DNA of 64,000 nt from Paenibacillus sp. JZ16 (GTDB lineage Bacteria > Bacillota > Bacilli > Paenibacillales > Paenibacillaceae): assembly GCF_015326965.1 (NCBI RefSeq), contig NZ_CP017659.1, forward strand, positions 4,530,001 to 4,594,000, given 5' to 3'. Each line of letters starts with the position of its first letter. Positions within the stretch are counted from its first letter, which is position 1. The notes under the pieces were generated by a model, which did no database searches, had not been told where the DNA came from, and saw nothing but the letters and a program-made list of their open reading frames with translations. A program made the position numbers and the translations under genes. Below are positions 19,854 through 27,574 of the stretch, in pieces.

Positions 19854-21599
19854 TTGCTTTTCGTGAATGGTCATCCATATGGGTCCAGTGACCCCCACAA
19901 TGTTATATCTATCGAGATGAATGCCAATTTCTTCTTCGATCGCGCGGTTCGTTCGCTTGATCGTTTCCAATATGACAAGGCTCTGAAATATTTTCGCAAA
20001 GCTGTTGAATATGAACCGGATAATCCGGTGAATCATTGCAATATGGCGGGTATATTATCAGAGACGGGAGATTATAAAGCTTCCAACGATGTGCTGGCTC
20101 ACATTCTGGAGCAGGTTGACCCGTTGATGACGGAGTGCTACTTCTATATGGCGAACAATTACGCCAATATGGAGCAATTCGAGAAAGCGGAAGAAGCGCT
20201 TGTTACCTATCTGGAGGAAGACCCGAGCGGTCAGTTTTTGGATGAGGCTGAGGAGATGATGGAGCTGCTTCATTACGAGCTGAATCGTCCAGCCAAGCTG
20301 AACCGGATCAAGAGTCGTGAAGGCGTGGTCGAGCATGAGCATGCGCGGGCACTGCTTGAGGAAGGGAAATTCGCACAAGCGGTCAAGCTGTTGGGGGAAA
20401 TCGTCAAGGATAATCCGGATTTTCTGGCTGCGCGCAACAATCTGTCTCTAGCCTATTATTATATGGGACGCTTTGATACCGCGAAGCGCACCATTGGCGA
20501 GGTGTTGGATCAGGAGCCGGGCAATCTGCACGGTCTATGCAATCTGGCTATCTTCTTTCAGCATGAAGGAAATCAGGAGCAGCGTGACCGATTGATGGAC
20601 ATGCTAACGGTGACGGTTCCTTTCCATCAGGAGCATGTGTTTAAGCTGGCGACAACGATGGGAATACTGGGGCAGCACGAAATTGCCTACGGTCATTTTC
20701 GCCGGTTGTTGAAGGATGAGGAGTTTAGCGGAGATCCTAGCCTGTATCATTACACGGCCGTTGCGGCATGCAATAGCGGTTATTATGACAGGGCCGAGAA
20801 ATATTGGCGGCAAGCATTGAAGCTGGATGGGGATTCGGTGATTCCGGATTTCTATCTGGCACAGCTGCAAAAGCGTAAAGAGACCGGTACGGAACAGATG
20901 AAGGTGAGTTATCACTATCATCTTCCGTTCGAAGAGCAGTTCAAACGCTGGGAGCATGACGGCGACAAATTGACGGAGGAAGCGAAGCAGAATCCGCTGA
21001 TTCGTTCTTCGTTCTTCTGGGCGCTCCGACATGGCGATCCCCATACCAAGCTGCAGGTGATCCGGACGCTGGAATTGATTGCCGATGAAGAGGTGCAGCA
21101 CGCGCTGCAATCGTTCCTGCAGGAACCGGGAGAGGATGCGGAGCTGAAGGATGCCGCCCGCCTGGTGCTTCAGCAGATGGAGGCCGCAAGCAATCGGCTG
21201 AAGGAACGCCGCGACGATCGCGATATATCCAGCAGCAAGACCCGCGAGGTGCTGCCGGATTGGCTGCCTTCCTGGAAGGCGGTGTTGGAGAGGGCAGAGC
21301 AGACTATGGACATGCGGGTAGATGCTTTTTGGAAAAAAGAGATGGAGAATCTCTGGTCCGAGTTCCTGAGCCGGCTGTACCCTGATATTCCGAACATTCG
21401 GAATGTGGAGGGCTGGGCAGCGGCATTGGAATATTTGACGGCCAAGAAGCGTGGAAGAACTCTGACCTATGAACAGGTAGCTGTCCGTTACGGCATTTCG
21501 CCATCAACGGTGAGCCGTTACGCACGTCAAATGGATAGCGTATGTGAAACGAAAGCACAGCCGGATGATAATTTCCGGCCATTTACGGAAAACATTTAA
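19854..21599 (+). CDS. TPR-repeat protein with C-terminal helix-turn-helix (YvcD-like)
   Basis: Soluble protein of about 580 residues. Tetratricopeptide repeats fill the first 330 or so: segments such as YDKALKYFRKAVEYEPDNPV, FAQAVKLLGEIVKDNPDFLA and YDRAEKYWRQALKLDGDSVI are regular TPR units. The C-terminal 60 residues hold an HTH-like unit (LTYEQVAVRYGISPSTVSRYA). The position just before trxB matches yvcD of Bacillus, whose function is not settled. The start is uncertain: AAAGGAGGT (19842-19850) lies 4 nt before TTG 19854 and 13 nt before GTG 19863. An HTH on a TPR protein suggests a scaffold with DNA or RNA contact, but no role is established. Confidence 0.85.
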   Translation: MLFVNGHPYGSSDPHNVISIEMNANFFFDRAVRSLDRFQYDKALKYFRKAVEYEPDNPVNHCNMAGILSETGDYKASNDVLAHILEQVDPLMTECYFYMANNYANMEQFEKAEEALVTYLEEDPSGQFLDEAEEMMELLHYELNRPAKLNRIKSREGVVEHEHARALLEEGKFAQAVKLLGEIVKDNPDFLAARNNLSLAYYYMGRFDTAKRTIGEVLDQEPGNLHGLCNLAIFFQHEGNQEQRDRLMDMLTVTVPFHQEHVFKLATTMGILGQHEIAYGHFRRLLKDEEFSGDPSLYHYTAVAACNSGYYDRAEKYWRQALKLDGDSVIPDFYLAQLQKRKETGTEQMKVSYHYHLPFEEQFKRWEHDGDKLTEEAKQNPLIRSSFFWALRHGDPHTKLQVIRTLELIADEEVQHALQSFLQEPGEDAELKDAARLVLQQMEAASNRLKERRDDRDISSSKTREVLPDWLPSWKAVLERAEQTMDMRVDAFWKKEMENLWSEFLSRLYPDIPNIRNVEGWAAALEYLTAKKRGRTLTYEQVAVRYGISPSTVSRYARQMDSVCETKAQPDDNFRPFTENI

Positions 21600-21710
21600 G
21601 TAAGAACCCATATTCGGATACTTAGGAGACCTTGGTACATGAAGATTCCATAAGTCCTGAATAGGATGTAGCACGTAACAGAAATCGACACCTTAAAGGA
21701 GGCCGTATCT

Positions 21711-22664
21711 ATGTACAAATCAATCGTAATCGGAACAGGACCTGCCGGATTGACGGCAGCCATCTACTTGGCACGGGCGAACTTGAAGCCGCTCGTTATC
21801 GAAGGAATGCAGCCGGGCGGTCAGCTTACGACAACGACCGAGGTTGAGAACTTCCCCGGATTTCCGCAAGGAATCATGGGCCCCGAGCTGATGGATAATA
21901 TGCGTCAACAAGCGGAGCGCTTCGGTGCGGAGTTCAAGAGCGCCTGGGTCGAGTCCGTTGATTTCTCCGAGCGTCCGTTCAAGGTGAATGTTGAGGGCAT
22001 GGGCGAGCTTCTGGCTGAGTCCGTGATTATCTCGACGGGAGCTTCCGCGAAGTATCTCGGAATTCCGGGAGAGCAGGAGAACGTTGGTCGCGGCGTAAGC
22101 ACATGCGCCACTTGCGACGGGTTCTTCTTCCGCGGGAAAAAAATCATTGTCATCGGCGGCGGCGATTCCGCGATGGAGGAAGCCAGCTTCCTGACGCGTT
22201 TTGCTTCCAGCGTTACGGTAGTGAATCGCCGCACCGAGCTGCGTGCATCCAAGATCATGCAGGATCGCGCGCGCGAGAACGAGAAGATCCAGTGGGCTCT
22301 GGACCGTACGCCGGTTGAGGTGGTTACCAGCGAAACTGGTGTAAAAGGATTGAAGGTCCGCAACAATGAAACGGGAGAAGAAGAACTGATTGAAGCGGAA
22401 GGCGTATTCGTGGCGATCGGCCATACGCCGAATACGGGCTTCCTTGGCAATCAGATTACAACCGATCCGACAGGCTATATCCTGGTTAAACCGGGAACGA
22501 CAGAGACGAACATCCCGGGCGTGTTCGCTTGCGGCGATGTCCAGGACACACGTTACCGCCAAGCGATTACGGCCGCAGGCACAGGCTGTATGGCCGCTAT
22601 GGACTGCGAGAAATATCTCGAAGGCCATATGGTGCATGACTGGAGCGAAACGCTGAATAAATAA
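21711..22664 (+). CDS. trxB: Thioredoxin-disulfide reductase
   Basis: FAD/NADPH enzyme that reduces thioredoxin. The 317-residue protein has the FAD site [12 protein letters not shown] at the N terminus, the redox pair Cys132-Cys135 in CATCDG, the NADPH site [10 protein letters not shown] and the C-terminal FAD motif [18 protein letters not shown] precedes ATG 21711. It follows the TPR gene by 110 bp, the same order as in Bacillus. Confidence 0.98.
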   Translation: MYKSIVIGTGPAGLTAAIYLARANLKPLVIEGMQPGGQLTTTTEVENFPGFPQGIMGPELMDNMRQQAERFGAEFKSAWVESVDFSERPFKVNVEGMGELLAESVIISTGASAKYLGIPGEQENVGRGVSTCATCDGFFFRGKKIIVIGGGDSAMEEASFLTRFASSVTVVNRRTELRASKIMQDRARENEKIQWALDRTPVEVVTSETGVKGLKVRNNETGEEELIEAEGVFVAIGHTPNTGFLGNQITTDPTGYILVKPGTTETNIPGVFACGDVQDTRYRQAITAAGTGCMAAMDCEKYLEGHMVHDWSETLNK

Positions 22665-22697
22665 TCCCTGACTTTTAGGGGATGATATGTGAAATAG

Positions 22698-22784
22698 AAA
22701 AAGCCTCTGAGCTATACAGCTGACGGTTTTGGCGAGACTAACATCTCGTACCTAACCTGTCTTGTGTAGCCCGGGGCTTTTTTT
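22698..22784. terminator. large structured convergent terminator between trxB and the CotF-like gene
   Basis: An outer arm of about 20 nt (AAAAAGCCTCTGAGCTATAC) pairs, with some G-U pairs, with GTGTAGCCCGGGGCTTTTT. Inside it GACGGTT can pair with AACCTGTC, and CGAGA with TCTCG. The T run follows on the plus strand and an A run precedes on the other side, so both trxB and the converging minus-strand gene could end here. It is longer and more branched than a usual terminator. Confidence 0.6.
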
Positions 22785-22791
22785 GCTGAGG

Positions 22792-23280
22792 TTACAGGCT
22801 TAATGCCTTGTTGGCATTCTTCACGTCATTCTCCAGCAGCTGCTTCAAATTGTAGGAAGGATACAGACCGCGAGCATACATGAAATAGAAGACCTTGCCG
22901 TGCAGTTCAATGGCTTTGTTCAATTGCTTCTGCAGGGTTTCTCTTACGCTTGGCGTTGCGGCTTCGGTAATCGCAATGGCGTAGCTGCGGACAGAGGTTT
23001 TGGCGAAGCCCAGCAGATGGCCTGCGTAATACGCAAACAAATCGGCACCGGAAAGACTGCGGGTTCCTGTGGGCGCTTGTGAAAAATAAGGCAGGAGCTC
23101 CCTCAGGTTCTGTTCTACTCCATTTATCGCTTCAGTATACAGCCCATGGAGCTCCGGGTCCTTGATATCATGCAATGACATCTTGAACCCCATCAGGTTA
23201 TTTGCCTGAAAGGCGGTTAATTCATGAATCTCCAACGTTTCATGCCAAGCGAGATGCCTCGGATTTTGACTCATGCTCAA
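22792..23280 (-). CDS. CotF-like spore coat protein
   Basis: Protein of 162 residues with the coat F (ferritin-like helical) pattern: [20 protein letters not shown] near the N terminus, then helices with [23 protein letters not shown] and a short aromatic end [18 protein letters not shown]. Such proteins are attached to the spore coat in Bacillus and Paenibacillus. TTG 23280 has GGAGGAG 7 nt upstream; the internal ATG 23274 is too far from it. It converges on trxB. Sporulation-specific promoter elements were not clear. Confidence 0.85.
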   Translation of the reverse strand: MSMSQNPRHLAWHETLEIHELTAFQANNLMGFKMSLHDIKDPELHGLYTEAINGVEQNLRELLPYFSQAPTGTRSLSGADLFAYYAGHLLGFAKTSVRSYAIAITEAATPSVRETLQKQLNKAIELHGKVFYFMYARGLYPSYNLKQLLENDVKNANKALSL

Positions 23281-23358
23281 GTAGATTCTCCTCCATAATC
23301 AATATGCGATAGCCTATTCATCGGATGGAGAAATGGTGCATCTGCCCAGACCTAAACC

Positions 23359-23811
23359 TTACAAATCTAGCGACAACCGCACCATATCGCGCAGCCGCAT
23401 GCCATTCTCGTAGATTTCTTCATCATAATGACGGACAAAAAAGTCCCGGTCGATGCCTGTCATCCGAAATCCGCATTTCTGATACAGCGCCAGCTGCGCG
23501 ACGCCCGTACTCCCTGTTCCGACTTCAATGGTTGAATATCCGAGCTCTCGGGCCTGCCCGATGGCATGATTCACAAGCTGTTTGCCATATCCCTGGCCGT
23601 GCAGATTCTCGCTTACGGCAACGTTAACGAGCTCGATCGTATCAGGCCTTGTAGGCAGCAGGACGTAGACCCCAATGGGATGCGTGTTCTCTTCAGCGAC
23701 ATAACAATGACCGCGCTTTACATAGTCCTCCACGAGCCTTACCGATGGATCTGCAAGCAGCAGCAGGTCCATTGGGGGTTTTTCATGAGTATTCAGCTTT
23801 CTAATGTTCAC
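23359..23811 (-). CDS. GNAT acetyltransferase (YvbK-like)
   Basis: About 150-residue N-acetyltransferase. Motif A is ENLHGQGYGKQLVNHAI; the motif B region LALYQKCGFRMTGID closes the fold. The C-terminal RHYDEEIYENGMRLRDMVRL matches a Bacillus GNAT subgroup that includes YvbK, for which in vitro acetylation of small molecules is the expectation but the natural substrate is unknown. GTG 23811 has AGGGAG 6-7 nt upstream; ATG 23832 and 23826 lie at or before that site. Confidence 0.85.
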   Translation of the reverse strand: MNIRKLNTHEKPPMDLLLLADPSVRLVEDYVKRGHCYVAEENTHPIGVYVLLPTRPDTIELVNVAVSENLHGQGYGKQLVNHAIGQARELGYSTIEVGTGSTGVAQLALYQKCGFRMTGIDRDFFVRHYDEEIYENGMRLRDMVRLSLDL

Positions 23812-23945
23812 GAGTTTCTCCCTCATTATCATCTATAGTAATTATAAAAACAGGTTTATTGTAACATGCCGGGCCATCGAATTCCTGGATTTGGATGATT
23901 TCTCAACTGACGGTTGAATTCTTCCGGTATTCAATAATCAGGTTA

Positions 23946-23974
23946 TTGTATGCCTTACGCAGCGCCCCTACAAT
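23946..23974 (+). promoter_or_regulatory. sigma-A promoter of the XRE-methyltransferase gene
   Basis: TTGTAT, 17-nt spacer, TACAAT. Transcription would start near 23981, about 20 nt before ATG 24000, which rules out the longer in-frame starts. Confidence 0.7.
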
Positions 23975-23999
23975 GTGGTTATATAGGAGCGTGATTCAT

Positions 24000-24818
24000 A
24001 TGAGAGACATGTTAGCCAAAAATATTCATCGATACCGCAAAGAACGGGGGCTCACCCAGGAGGGGTTGGCCCACAAGCTGGGCGTGACGTTCCAGGCGGT
24101 GTCCAAGTGGGAAACGGGACAGACCATGCCCGATATTGCGCTGCTTCCGGAGCTGTCACTGCTGCTTGATGTCAGCATCGATAAGTTGTTTGGTTATTCT
24201 GTGACGGGCAAGCCAATCAGCATATATGAAGAGGAGTACAAAACACCGGAGTACTATTGGGGCACGGAGCCGAATGCAGCCTGTTATCAGGTGCTAGAAA
24301 TGATCCCTCCCACAAGAAGGGTGAAGCTGCTGGATATCGGTTGCGGGGAAGGGAAGGATGCCGTGTTTTTTGCGCGTAACGGCTATGATGTCACAGCATT
24401 CGACATTTCGGATGCGGGGATTGAGAAAACGAAGCGTTTGGCCGATCATATTGGGGTTCACGTGAACGTATTTAAGGCGGATATTTCGGATTACCGTTTG
24501 GATTCGGAGTTTGACGTGCTGTATTCCAGCGGCGTTCTGCATTATATCAGACCCGAGTACCGTGAAGAGATCTTTGCTAATTATAAAAAATTCACGTCGG
24601 CCGAGGGGCTTCATTGCCTTAATGTATTCGTACAAAAGCCGTTCATTGCGCCTCCTCCCGAGGATGAGCCGTACGCTTACGACTGGAAATCCGGGGAGCT
24701 TATGATGCATTATCACGATTGGTTGATTCACAGCTGCCCGGAGGTGATTTTTGATTGTAACTCATCGGGTATCCCGCACCGGCATGCGATGAGTAAGTTG
24801 ATTGCGCAGAAGGCGTAA
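24000..24818 (+). CDS. XRE-family HTH domain fused to SAM-dependent methyltransferase
   Basis: Protein of 272 residues. Residues 1-65 are a Cro/C1-type HTH (RKERGLTQEGLAHKLGVTFQ and WETGQTMPDIALLPELS). Residues about 95-200 are a class I methyltransferase with the SAM-binding LLDIGCGEGKDAVFFARNGY, VTAFDISDAGIEK and VLYSSGVLHYI, of the TehB/UbiE-like type. The substrate is unknown; such fusions occur in Bacillota and may be regulators or resistance enzymes. ATG 24000 has AGGAG upstream and a good sigma-A promoter in front. Confidence 0.85.
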   Translation: MRDMLAKNIHRYRKERGLTQEGLAHKLGVTFQAVSKWETGQTMPDIALLPELSLLLDVSIDKLFGYSVTGKPISIYEEEYKTPEYYWGTEPNAACYQVLEMIPPTRRVKLLDIGCGEGKDAVFFARNGYDVTAFDISDAGIEKTKRLADHIGVHVNVFKADISDYRLDSEFDVLYSSGVLHYIRPEYREEIFANYKKFTSAEGLHCLNVFVQKPFIAPPPEDEPYAYDWKSGELMMHYHDWLIHSCPEVIFDCNSSGIPHRHAMSKLIAQKA

Positions 24819-24940
24819 TGGAAGGGAGGTTGGGCGGTTTTCTTGCTTTTACGAATATAAATATGAGGATTGTTAACATAGCGGCCCCTCCCGGGACATA
24901 CATAAGGGTGTAGGAATAATATTGGCATGGGAGGTCTTTC

Positions 24941-25279
24941 ATGAACAACCATAATCATTTTGGTTATCCAGCCCCGCCTGCGGGTTATGCACCGGGTTAC
25001 TATGCCTATCCCCCGCCCCAACCTATACCGCCGAATTACGCGCCGCGTACCCCGGCAATTCCGCAGCCAGCCCACTACGCAGCGCTGGTTGAACCGGTAT
25101 TTATTGAACATCTGCTCCGGCATAAAGGAGCCAAGGTAGTCATTATGACCACCGCGGGAAAAGTCGATGGGATCTTATCCGGCGTTGCGGTGGATCATCT
25201 TCAATTGACGGTCGGGGATCATAAAGCGCTGCACATTCGTCTGGCCGAGGTGGTGTACTTCGAGGGAGTTCCGTTCTGA
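24941..25279 (+). CDS. DUF2642-type protein with Pro/Tyr-rich N terminus
   Basis: Small protein of 112 residues in two parts. Residues 1-45 are low-complexity, rich in Pro, Tyr and Ala (for example YAPGYYAYPPPQPIPP). Residues 50-112 form a beta-rich domain (GAKVVIMTTAGKVDGILSGV, DHLQLTVGDHKALHIRLAEVVYFEG) resembling DUF2642/YuzF-like proteins of spore formers. The Tyr/Pro-rich part suggests a coat or surface location, but this is inference. ATG 24941 follows GGGAGG. Confidence 0.75.
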   Translation: MNNHNHFGYPAPPAGYAPGYYAYPPPQPIPPNYAPRTPAIPQPAHYAALVEPVFIEHLLRHKGAKVVIMTTAGKVDGILSGVAVDHLQLTVGDHKALHIRLAEVVYFEGVPF

Positions 25280-25444
25280 TAACAGGGATCAAAAATAGTT
25301 TAAACGAAAAATTACCGGCTGGTAGGGAAGGATTAGGCCGGCAAAGCGCCAATTCATACAGTACAGATCCGAAGGCGTTCCGATGGGGACGTCTTTATTC
25401 TATATGAACTGAGGCCGACCGATTGGGGTCGGTGTGGAGGAACG

Positions 25445-26221
25445 ATGAAAAAAGTACGTATTCCATTCGACATCAAGGCGCTGCCTGCCAGCTTGCAGCC
25501 ATATATCCAAACCGCTGCCGTCTATGACAGCAGCTCATCGGAACAGGCCAAAACCCTGTACATCGAGGGAGCGAACCAACCGATGTTTTTGAAGATAACG
25601 AAACGGGGTGAACTTAAGAGAGAAGGGATGATGTCGGATTATCTGCACGGAAAAGGCCTGGCTCCCAAGGTGCTGGCTTATGAGCAGCATGGCGAGAACG
25701 ACTACCTGCTGACCGTCGCCCTGCAAGGGCATGATGGGGTGTCCGGAGGCCATCTGAAGGATCCGAAGCGGCTGGCTGCCGTGTTTGGGGAGAGTTTGCG
25801 TTATCTCCATTCTGTATCTGCTGCCGATTGTCCATTTCCGAATCGAACGGCTGAACTTCTCCAGGAATATCAGGAAAGTTTCATGAACAAAACGGAAGAT
25901 ATCGAAGGGTTTCCGGGCGGAAGAGAACAGGCTCTATTAAGCCTTAAGAAGCTGCAAGGAACGGCAGATCATGATGTGCTGCTCCACGGCGATTATTGTC
26001 TGCCGAATCTGATAATGAGGGATTTCCAGCTTGAAGGTTTTATCGATCTGGGTTATGGCGGGATCGGAGACCTTCACTACGACCTCTATTGGGGGATATG
26101 GACGCTGCGATATAACCTGGGGAACGATGACTACAAGGATATTTTTCTCGACCATTACGGCCGAAACGATTTCGATCCGGAGAGATTGGCGTTATGGACT
26201 GTACTGACGGATCGTATCTAG
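25445..26221 (+). CDS. Aminoglycoside O-phosphotransferase-like protein, APH(3') type
   Basis: Protein of 258 residues, close to the 264 of APH(3') kinases. The catalytic segment VLLHGDYCLPNLI contains the HxDxxxxN motif and the activation-loop aspartate lies in FIDLGYGGIGDLHYDLYWGI. The N lobe has MFLKITKRGELKREGMMSDY with the ATP-binding Lys. Family knowledge: such proteins transfer phosphate from ATP to the 3'-OH of kanamycin-like drugs, but distant members act on other substrates. The hairpin CCGACC/GGTCGG (25415-25432) lies just before the ribosome binding site GGAGG. A GNAT and an AAC(6')-like gene follow at once. Confidence 0.8.
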   Translation: MKKVRIPFDIKALPASLQPYIQTAAVYDSSSSEQAKTLYIEGANQPMFLKITKRGELKREGMMSDYLHGKGLAPKVLAYEQHGENDYLLTVALQGHDGVSGGHLKDPKRLAAVFGESLRYLHSVSAADCPFPNRTAELLQEYQESFMNKTEDIEGFPGGREQALLSLKKLQGTADHDVLLHGDYCLPNLIMRDFQLEGFIDLGYGGIGDLHYDLYWGIWTLRYNLGNDDYKDIFLDHYGRNDFDPERLALWTVLTDRI

Positions 26222-26233
26222 GAGGAAAGGGAG

Positions 26234-26734
26234 ATGTACATGAGTTCATATCATATTCGAGTCGCTGGCCGGGAGGATGAATCCTTTCTACGGGAAATGC
26301 TGTATGAGTCCCTGTATGTGCCCGAGGGAGAGGAGCCTTTCAGTCGGGACATACTCGAAGAGCCGTTCATGAAAAAATATGTGGAGGACTGGGGGCGAGA
26401 GGGCGATTTAGGCTATATTGCCGTGAATGCCGCAGGGAAGCCGGCAGGCTCAATTACGATCCGTTATTTTGATGAAGGGAACAAAGGGTTCGGTTACGTG
26501 AGTGACGACATTCCGGAACTGGGCATGGCGCTGCTGCCGGAATCCCGCGGGCAAGGGCTCGGAACGGCCCTGATGAAGGAATTGTTCAGAGGAATGAAGG
26601 AGCGGGGAATTCAAAAGGTATCGTTAAGCGTCGCTCCGGAGAATACGGCCGCTATGAAATTATATGAGCGGTTCGGATTCCAGGAGGTGGGCATGAGCGG
26701 AACCTCTATCACGATGCTTGCGGATGTAATCTGA
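26234..26734 (+). CDS. GNAT family N-acetyltransferase
   Basis: Acetyltransferase of 166 residues. Acetyl-CoA motif A is LLPESRGQGLGTALMKELF; motif B is SVAPENTAAMKLYERFGFQEVGM. The N-terminal part (SFLREMLYESLY near residue 20) matches a common uncharacterised GNAT group. The gene starts 12 nt after the APH-like gene, with AGGAGG overlapping that stop, and ends 45 nt before the AAC(6')-like start, so the three look co-transcribed. Substrate unknown. Confidence 0.85.
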   Translation: MYMSSYHIRVAGREDESFLREMLYESLYVPEGEEPFSRDILEEPFMKKYVEDWGREGDLGYIAVNAAGKPAGSITIRYFDEGNKGFGYVSDDIPELGMALLPESRGQGLGTALMKELFRGMKERGIQKVSLSVAPENTAAMKLYERFGFQEVGMSGTSITMLADVI

Positions 26735-26779
26735 AGAATGAGAATTGGGGATCTAATAAGGGAAGATGGGGGGATCGCG

Positions 26780-27331
26780 ATGCTGGTGTACGAGGCTGGA
26801 CCGATTACGGTTCGCGAGCTGGAGGAGCAGGATGAAATATCCTTGGCTTCATGGCTGTCCAATCCGGATGTGCTGCAGTATTATGAGGGACGGGACAATC
26901 CTCACGACGTGGAGCGGGTGCGGGAGCATTTTTACGTGGATGATGATGAGACTCGCTGCATCATTGAGCATGAGGGGAAACCGATCGGATATATTCAGTT
27001 TTATCTTCTGGATGAAGAGACGTTAGGCGAGTATGGATATAACGAGAGTGATGCAGACTGCAGAACCTTCGCCACGGATCAATTCATCGGGGAGCCGGAT
27101 TATTGGAATCGAGGCATCGGTACGAAGCTCATGACTTCCATGGTGGAGTATCTCGTGTTTCAGAGGCAGGCTGATCGGATCGTAATGGACCCGCAGGCAT
27201 GGAATGAACGGGCGATTGCTTGTTACGAGAAGTGCGGCTTCCGGAAGGTCCGACTGCTGGAGAAGCATGAACAGCATGAAGGTGAACTGCGGGACTGCTG
27301 GATTATGGAGTATCGGGCAGAGCGAAAGTAA
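26780..27331 (+). CDS. AAC(6')-Ie-like aminoglycoside 6'-N-acetyltransferase
   Basis: GNAT protein of 183 residues that resembles the acetyltransferase half of the staphylococcal AAC(6')-APH(2'') enzyme: N-terminal ITVRELEEQDEISLASWL and VLQYYEGRDNP, then DQFIGEPDYWNRGIGTKLM (motif A) and the C-terminal AIACYEKCGFRKVRLLEKHE followed by HEGELRDCWIMEYR. The match is from memory, not a search. Family knowledge: acetylates the 6'-amino group of kanamycin/tobramycin-type drugs. ATG 26780 has GGGGGGATC upstream; the earlier ATG 26738 has no site. It is the last gene before a strong terminator. Confidence 0.82.
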   Translation: MLVYEAGPITVRELEEQDEISLASWLSNPDVLQYYEGRDNPHDVERVREHFYVDDDETRCIIEHEGKPIGYIQFYLLDEETLGEYGYNESDADCRTFATDQFIGEPDYWNRGIGTKLMTSMVEYLVFQRQADRIVMDPQAWNERAIACYEKCGFRKVRLLEKHEQHEGELRDCWIMEYRAERK

Positions 27332-27404
27332 AAAGATTGGGCATTAAAGGAATGGGCCGGTGCGGCTAAGATTACACGTGCTGAGTTTTCAGTTTAGGTA
27401 GGAA

Positions 27405-27444
27405 GCAAAAGAGTACGGTCCTAGAGGAAACCGTACTCTTTTGC
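27405..27444. terminator. bidirectional terminator between AAC(6')-like and malic enzyme genes
   Basis: A perfect 15-bp stem, GCAAAAGAGTACGGT with ACCGTACTCTTTTGC, loop of 10 nt, with A/T-rich sequence inside the stem ends. It lies between convergent genes. Confidence 0.85.
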
Positions 27445-27574
27445 ATTTTCTTTAAATACTCATATCACTATGGTTTAAGATGGGTCGCTCTATAGATCTT
27501 AGGGATCCATCCTCTTTGAGCTGCAGCTGCAACTGGTGCTTGGCGAATACTTCCCGTTTCATGAATCGTAACCG

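Noticed and set aside
21720..22637. Long minus-strand open frame of 305 codons inside trxB
   Set aside because: Pure antisense of trxB, which has intact FAD, CxxC and NADPH motifs; no ribosome binding site.
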